Source of the DNA: Dryas octopetala
Taxonomy: Eukaryota > Streptophyta > Magnoliopsida > Rosales > Rosaceae
NCBI GenBank assembly: GCA_963921425.1
Contig: OY992834.1
Location: forward strand, 18,737,923-18,801,922
Direction of reading: 5' to 3'
DNA: 64,000 nt
The notes under the pieces were generated by a model. It was not told the origin of the DNA, did not search any database, and was given only the letters and a program-made list of their open reading frames with translations. A program made the position numbers and the translations under genes. Below are positions 58,596 to 64,000 of the stretch, one piece after another (the first letter of the stretch is position 1; each line of letters opens with the position of its first letter).

Positions 58596-58603
58596 TCCAT
58601 TTA
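58596..58603. repeat. hAT target-site duplication, left copy
   Basis: TCCATTTA, repeated at 62009-62016. Confidence 0.9.
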
Positions 58604-61600
58604 CAGGGAAGGAGCTAGGATTTAGAACTCAGGGGGGCTAAATTAAAAAAAAATCAACGGTACGATGAAATTTCATTAATGAATAAAAAAGATACATCTA
58701 GTTAGGGGGGGACATAGTGAGCCTTATCCCTCAAAATGCATATTTATACAAAAACATAGACTAGAAAACAACAACAAAACAATGAAACATGCAATGCAAA
58801 TACATGCAAGATAAGACTATGCAAATTGAATCTTGCGCTTCTTCAAAACATAGAAATCCTTAATTACTGAATTTGTACTTATAGTATCAGAAAGCTCTCT
58901 TTCAATGTGGAGAATCATACAATCATCAAGAAACTCATCTTCTATCTTGTTTCGAAGTCGACTTTTAATAATCTTCAAAGATGAAAATGTTCGCTCCGTT
59001 GTTGCAGTAGAAACAGGAAGAGTCAATACTAGACAAATCAATCTAGCTATATATCATGGGAAAGAAATTTGACTTCCTTGTTTCAACTAATTGACGACAT
59101 AAATTAGAAATAGAAGATGTATTATGGAACTTGGGATCAGAACGCATGTCTACCTAAAAGGGGCATTCCATTTTTAAACTAACTAACTTAGCAGAAGTGA
59201 AATCTTGAGGGTAGAACTTCATAGCAATATCACATATATGTTCAGTTTTAAATGATTTGAAACTATCACGAGGATCCAATGATGAGATAAGAGTAAGAAG
59301 TTCCACTGCTCAGGGGTTAAATCTAGTATCTAACTCCACCAATTGAAAATCTATAACAGCATAAAATACATTTACACGATAATGATGTTCAACTGTTATA
59401 AAATTCCTTTGTTGACAAGAATGACCTGTACCCACCCTATAACGAGCACCCAAATCAGGCATAATGATTTCATGTAATTCATAAAATGATTCTACACTTT
59501 TCAGAAAAGTATCCCATCCATTTTCTCTCAACTCTTGGAGAAATAATTTTGTTGTTGAAACAAAATTCAAAGCACGTACAATCTTGAGATTTGTTCTGCA
59601 ATGCTTGAGAAAGAAAGTTAGTGATTTCCATAACTTTATTCAACAAATTAAAGCAAGTTAAACACATAACCAAAAGATGTCATCCAATTAATAAGACTAT
59701 TGGTTTCCCCACGTATATCTTCGTTGATTCCACTTAAAAGCATTATTTGAAGCATTGTTTGAAGCATTGTACTAGTTGAAGCAAATAACTCAATTAAGCT
59801 TCTACTAGAACGAAAATGAGACCTTCAACGAGTAGCTCCTGCTCGTGACAAACACACATTTGATTTTTTCCTGTACCTGTCTCAAGTTTTCCAGCATTTA
59901 ACAAATCTTGAATTTCTTCTTGCCGAATAGCTTGTAATTCACAATGATGCTTGACAGAAGAATCAACAAATTCACAATGAAAGTTAACATTGAATAAAAA
60001 TCCCAAGTATCAGACACACCTCTAGCTGCAACATTTAAAGCTAGTTGAAGGCGATGAGCAAAACAAGGCACATAATATGCATATGGGCAATCTTGAAGGA
60101 ATAATGCTTGTAACCTGTTCAATGCACCACACATATTGCTAGCATCATCATATCATTAGCCACGCATATTTTTCACTTGAAGATTGTAACTAGTAAAGCA
60201 CCTTGCATATATGATTCGTAAGAGTTATGGATGTAGTGTTGGGAACACTCCCAATGGCAAAACTCGTTCTTGAATAAGACCATTACAATCAACAAACCTT
60301 AAAATAATAGTCATTTGTTTCTTACTAGATACATCAACCGATTCATCAACAAGAATACAATATGCATGGTTTATCCCCAATTTCCTCACAAATCTTCTTC
60401 CTCACTTTGTTAGCCATAATATGTAGGATTTCCTTTTGAATTTCAGGTGCAATATACTTTCCATTATGAGGAGCATTCTCTAAGACAACATCTGCAATGT
60501 TAGTATTCAATTTTGCAAACATTTTAACAAGTTCAATGAAGTTGCCTCGATTGAATGAGCTACTAGATTCATCATCACCTCAAAAAGCCAAGTCGATCTT
60601 GATTTGCTAGAAGCCTAACAGCCTCTATTGTTATCCTAAGACGCAATCGGTTTTGCTCCACTTGTTTTGATGATTGTGTATTCATCTATACATTAATATG
60701 TGTAGAGGGGTTTTTCAAGAGATCCCAATTCTGCATATTTTGATGATGAGTTGAGTTTACATACCCTATATGCTTACAAACACCACATTTTTTCCCATCA
60801 TTAACCCTTTTCCAATTTGGATACCCATCCATAGTAAATGTAGGATGAGAAGGCGGGTTAGTATCAAAAAGGAAGCAAGGAAAACAAAATGTCTTGTCAC
60901 TACTAATTGAATACTCAAGCCAAGGCCATTGAGAATACCAAAAAGCTTGAAATCAGCACATTTGTCGTCCGTCAAAAGAGGAAGGGTAATCTTTTAATTT
61001 CGGTTGACATGGTCCTAAGTGAATATAAGCTCTTCGAACATTACCATGTTCATTAACAGGATACTTCCATATTGCTTGACGTAATCATGGATCACGTTCA
61101 AGAGTACTAGTAGTAATCTCATATTTGGATCAACCTCGACTCTTTCAGTCTCAACTCTTTCACTTTGAAACTCAGAATGATATTGCTCATCACAAATTGG
61201 TGTAGATGAAGAAGGATCGTTTGTTTTCTTAAAATATGAAAGAATATATACTTTTTCTTTTCTTCAGAATTTGTTGATGATTCGACTTCGACATGATAAA
61301 CTAAAACCTATTCACCATATATTATAAACATGATATGTAAGGATATGCTAAAATGAAAATCCCTAAATCAAATCCCTAAATTGATAAATACTAAAATACA
61401 CATTCCATAATACTTTGTAAATTCAATTAAGTCTTAATGTATGCATAACTTAATCCCTAAATGACTAAATTCACACCTTCAATTAAATCCCTAGTAATAG
61501 AATAAAAAATCTAAATTCAGCTCCAATGCCCAAATATTTAAATCTAAATTAAATTTAAAAACAAAAGAAATATAATAGAGTTAGAAATTATAAATACCAA

Positions 61601-62008
61601 GAGGCAAGAGAAGATGTTGATTGTTGCACTTGCAGAGAAAGGCACGTGAGAGCAGATGCAGAGCACTAGAGAGATTGGGGCCACAGGTCACTGCGTGTCG
61701 GCGATAGAGACAAGAGAATAAAGTTTTGGCTAGTTGCTCTTTTTTGTCTCTGTGATGATGGACAATATGTTGGGGTGATGTTTCTTTGTTTTCTCCTTTT
61801 TAATTTGGGTGGGTTGTGAGCAGTGGGATTCAATACATAGCTTTTTAAAACAAAAAATTAAGATGGCAGTGGGCTGGACTGGACGTGTGTAAGTGTTTTG
61901 TCTTTTTTAATTGGGTTGGGGTGGGCTGTGGGCTGAATACATACATAACTTTAAAAAAATAATAATATATTAGGGTGGGCTGGAGCATACTATGATGATC
62001 CATCCCTG
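58604..62008 (-). mobile_element. hAT-superfamily DNA transposon, 3.4 kb, with decayed transposase
   Basis: The short terminal inverted repeats are CAGGGAAGGA on the left and, reverse-complemented, CAGGGATGGA on the right. A perfect 8-bp target duplication TCCATTTA flanks them, the length typical of hAT elements. The left end continues GCTAGGATTT, as in many plant hATs of the TTF/ZMYM1-like group. The transposase inside is on the - strand. Confidence 0.93.
58817..61270 (-). pseudogene. hAT transposase pseudogene (TTF zinc finger / DUF4371 / hAT dimerisation)
   Basis: In order on the - strand. The N-terminal region (RDPRLRQAIWKYPVNEHGN near 61090) is followed by a TTF-type zinc-finger-like block (TFCFPCFLFDTNPP, CGVCKHIGYVNSTHHQ at about 60740-60900). 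Next is the DUF4371/central region (FIELVKMFAKLNTNIADVV near 60500; CFAHRLQLALNVAARGVSD near 60030). Last is the C-terminal hAT dimerisation domain (PVSTATTERTFSSLKIIKSR at 58950-59015). Several stops and frameshifts break the frame, so no full transposase can be made. Confidence 0.88.
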
Positions 62009-62016
62009 TCCATTTA
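62009..62016. repeat. hAT target-site duplication, right copy
   Basis: TCCATTTA, matching 58596-58603. Confidence 0.9.
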
Positions 62017-63014
62017 GTCACATCAACCAATTACCATTGGTTTTAAGACATATTTCCAACACGAAATCTATTAGAGTACCACAAAAATCTGATCCTCAAA
62101 GAGCCAATATGACGAAAAATTATAGGATATAACCGATATACCGCAAAGTAGTACAACCAATCCAACGTGTAAGGGTATTATTAGACGATGTGTTTATATT
62201 AGTAGGGTATAGTACTATTAATAACATCCACTCATATTATAACAAATAGACCAGCTATACCACGTGTCAATATAGCGGTTATACAGAATAATTTCTCCAA
62301 TATAACCACCATCCAAAACGAATTTGAGATCTCTCTCCGTCTAAAAGATAACTAGTTGTGTGCAGGCGTTTCTACCCATCGTCGGGCCATTGTATTCCTG
62401 CGTAGTTAATAACCTCCCCATCAGACTAACACCTCGACCCTCATCCATATTTGGATCCATCTTGTTACCGTAGGAGTGAAGGAATAAACCTAGGCACAAT
62501 AAGAGTTATGCAGCCTTAATTAGAGAAAGCACCTCGAGAGAGGAAAGACTGGCATAGCTAGGCATTTACGATTTACTCTCGACTGACCAAGTTTTGGCAT
62601 AAACATTGATAATTACCTAGTTTCTGTTTTCAGCTAATTATAATATAAAAGTTCAAATTTATAAGTTCTTGTTAGTGACTTAGTGTTCTAATTTTTTTCG
62701 TTTTAGAAAAAGAAAGGATATAATATGATATGACTGATATAGCTAGTGATATCAAATAACACATATATAAAATAAAAAGAAATTAGAACGTTTTGGCCTA
62801 AAGTCAAAGAGTCCTCCTGCCCTCCATGGTGAAAAAGTGGTTCTCTAGCCTATAGGGCTCCCATAATACAACCCTCAAAGCTCCATCGACTTTCATGATT
62901 TTGACAATGATGTGGTCTAAATTCTAAATGGCCATCATCTCATCCTAAAGTACTCCACCAGTAGTAGTACTATTTTTAACAAAAAGAAACCAAAATGTAC
63001 GTCCACCACTAATA
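62017..63014. other. Intergenic DNA and probable 3' UTR of the kinase gene
   Basis: No coding content. The right end, next to the stop codon at 63015, must include the 3' UTR of the - strand kinase gene; its end cannot be fixed. Confidence 0.45.
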
Positions 63015-63326
63015 CTATTCTGGTAGTTCCCTCTTCTCTTCAACACTTCCAGTACTATCCAAGGTGGATTGGTCAGACACTGTAGAAATGGTTGACCTCT
63101 CTGAAGAAGTGGATTGAGTTGAAGGCGATGGTAAAAGTCTTCCAGTTCCACTTCCAGTCGTCTGACTCATTCTTGGCGGAGTAATCTCTATACTAAAGGT
63201 GTCAGTATCAGCGTGTGATTCACAAGAGCCTGGCATGCTTGCAGCCGATTCCGATTGTGGTGGTGAGAAGTCTCCGATACTACAAACTGGGTTTGCATCA
63301 TTCAAATAATTCAAAGCATAAACTAC
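63015..63326 (-). CDS. Last coding exon of a probable receptor-like cytoplasmic kinase (RLCK-VII/PBL-like), partial
   Basis: The exon begins after a - strand acceptor (TATATGCAG at 63327-63335) with VVYALNYL, which resembles the final helix of RLCK-VII kinase domains (VVxALxYL). A tail of about 95 residues rich in Ser/Thr follows, including STSSERSTISTVSDQSTLDS, and ends at TAG 63015-63017. The kinase catalytic part would lie to the right, beyond the window. Such kinases act at the plasma membrane in receptor signalling. The identification rests on a short motif, so it is tentative; a serine-rich tail of another kinase or an unrelated protein is possible. Confidence 0.5.
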   Translation of the reverse strand, partial: VVYALNYLNDANPVCSIGDFSPPQSESAASMPGSCESHADTDTFSIEITPPRMSQTTGSGTGRLLPSPSTQSTSSERSTISTVSDQSTLDSTGSVEEKRELPE

Positions 63327-64000
63327 CTGCATTTATATCAGACAACAAACCCATTTGATTTAATGTCTTAGCTTTTTTTGTACTTATGATATATGAGCAA
63401 ATCAATGAATAGGACAATACTTATATTAATAATACTACAGACACCAATTATTATCTAAATTTTTGGTCACCAACTCATTTGGCCGCTAACATGTCAATTT
63501 CTTAGCTATTGAATTGTAAATAAGTAACATCTAGAGTGAGTCCATAAATAAATACATGAAAAAAATGCCACATCAGTTTGGATAAGAATTTATGCCTTAT
63601 ATAGTTAGTACTATATAAGGCATAAATTTGTATTGATTAGTAATGTGTATTTGATGATGTTGATTGGTGAAATTCATGACTTTCATGATCCAAATTCCAA
63701 ATTTTTTTTATGCCAATTGATGTCTTAGTACTTTATTTGTTTATATTTGGTCTCACTTATTTTTCATGTGCACCCTATTTATTCTTTTAACAAATAAGAT
63801 AGTGCTAATTGGCTTACCCAATAAAAAAAAGATAGTGCTAGCTAATTGGTATCCAGAATTTGATATTGATCTTCATGCCTGTTCAGTTCCACTATTTATC
63901 TTGTGTCCTAGTTTTAGGCTTATATTGCAGTTATTGTTTTGAAGGACATGATATTGATGCAGACATACTTGTATATCCATAGTCTACTTTTAATCACACG
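63327..64000 (-). other. Probable intron upstream of the kinase last exon
   Basis: AT-rich with no open frame. It contains a perfect 19-bp-stem hairpin at 63587-63628. Confidence 0.45.
63587..63628. repeat. Perfect 19-bp inverted repeat (hairpin), 4-base loop
   Basis: AATTTATGCCTTATATAGT at 63587-63605 pairs exactly with its complement at 63610-63628, with the loop TAGT. Confidence 0.9.

Overview
This is nuclear DNA of a flowering plant, probably a woody eudicot; the species cannot be named from sequence alone. The evidence is an intron-containing R2R3-MYB gene of the GAMYB class with a miR159 site, AT-rich intergenic DNA, and many plant-type transposable elements (Tat-lineage Gypsy, Copia, L1-type LINE, hAT, Mutator-like, PIF/Harbinger-like). 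Only two host genes can be supported. One is the complete GAMYB-like gene (leader from about 23.7 kb, coding exons 25747-29134, + strand). The other is the last coding exon of a probable receptor-like cytoplasmic kinase at the right edge (63015-63326, - strand).

Layout. 0-11.4 kb: gene-free AT-rich DNA with small non-autonomous DNA transposons: a foldback element (646-1045), a Mutator-like MITE with a 9-bp target duplication (1119-2089), another foldback (about 3543-3832), a PIF/Harbinger-like MITE nested in a foldback (5890-6272 inside about 5798-6470), and a TA-flanked MITE (11021-11329). 11.8-21.5 kb: repeat-derived DNA holding a probable 2.5-kb solo LTR (12707-15261), a field of short palindromes plus a tandem array of about 185 bp, a dead Copia element (about 17270-20677), and a second fragment of the solo-LTR family (21290-21513). 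23.7-29.6 kb: the GAMYB gene, with a long leader intron containing a triplicated segment of about 222 bp. 30.5-42.8 kb: a complete Tat-lineage Gypsy retrotransposon on the - strand with two 1064-bp LTRs that look identical, a matching 5-bp target duplication, an unbroken gag-pol frame, and a spliced antisense gene with its own TATA box. 44.1-45.6 kb: a tandem duplication whose second copy carries a MITE, so the first copy preserves the empty site. 45.8-48.9 kb: a decayed LINE. 50.6-56.5 kb: a full-length LINE with a target-site duplication, intact ORF1, and an ORF2 broken by one in-frame stop. 57.2-58.4 kb: a dead Copia fragment. 58.6-62.0 kb: a hAT element with 8-bp target duplication and a decayed transposase.

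How the parts work together. The GAMYB gene is an ordinary post-transcriptionally regulated transcription factor gene; its leader carries upstream reading frames and its second coding exon carries the miR159 pairing site. The Tat element is the most unusual unit. Gag-pol runs leftwards from the right-hand LTR, and the antisense gene runs rightwards from an internal promoter next to the left-hand LTR. The two frames converge on a gap of about 1.07 kb holding five 71-bp tandem repeats. Apart from the two host genes, all protein-coding traces are transposon-derived.
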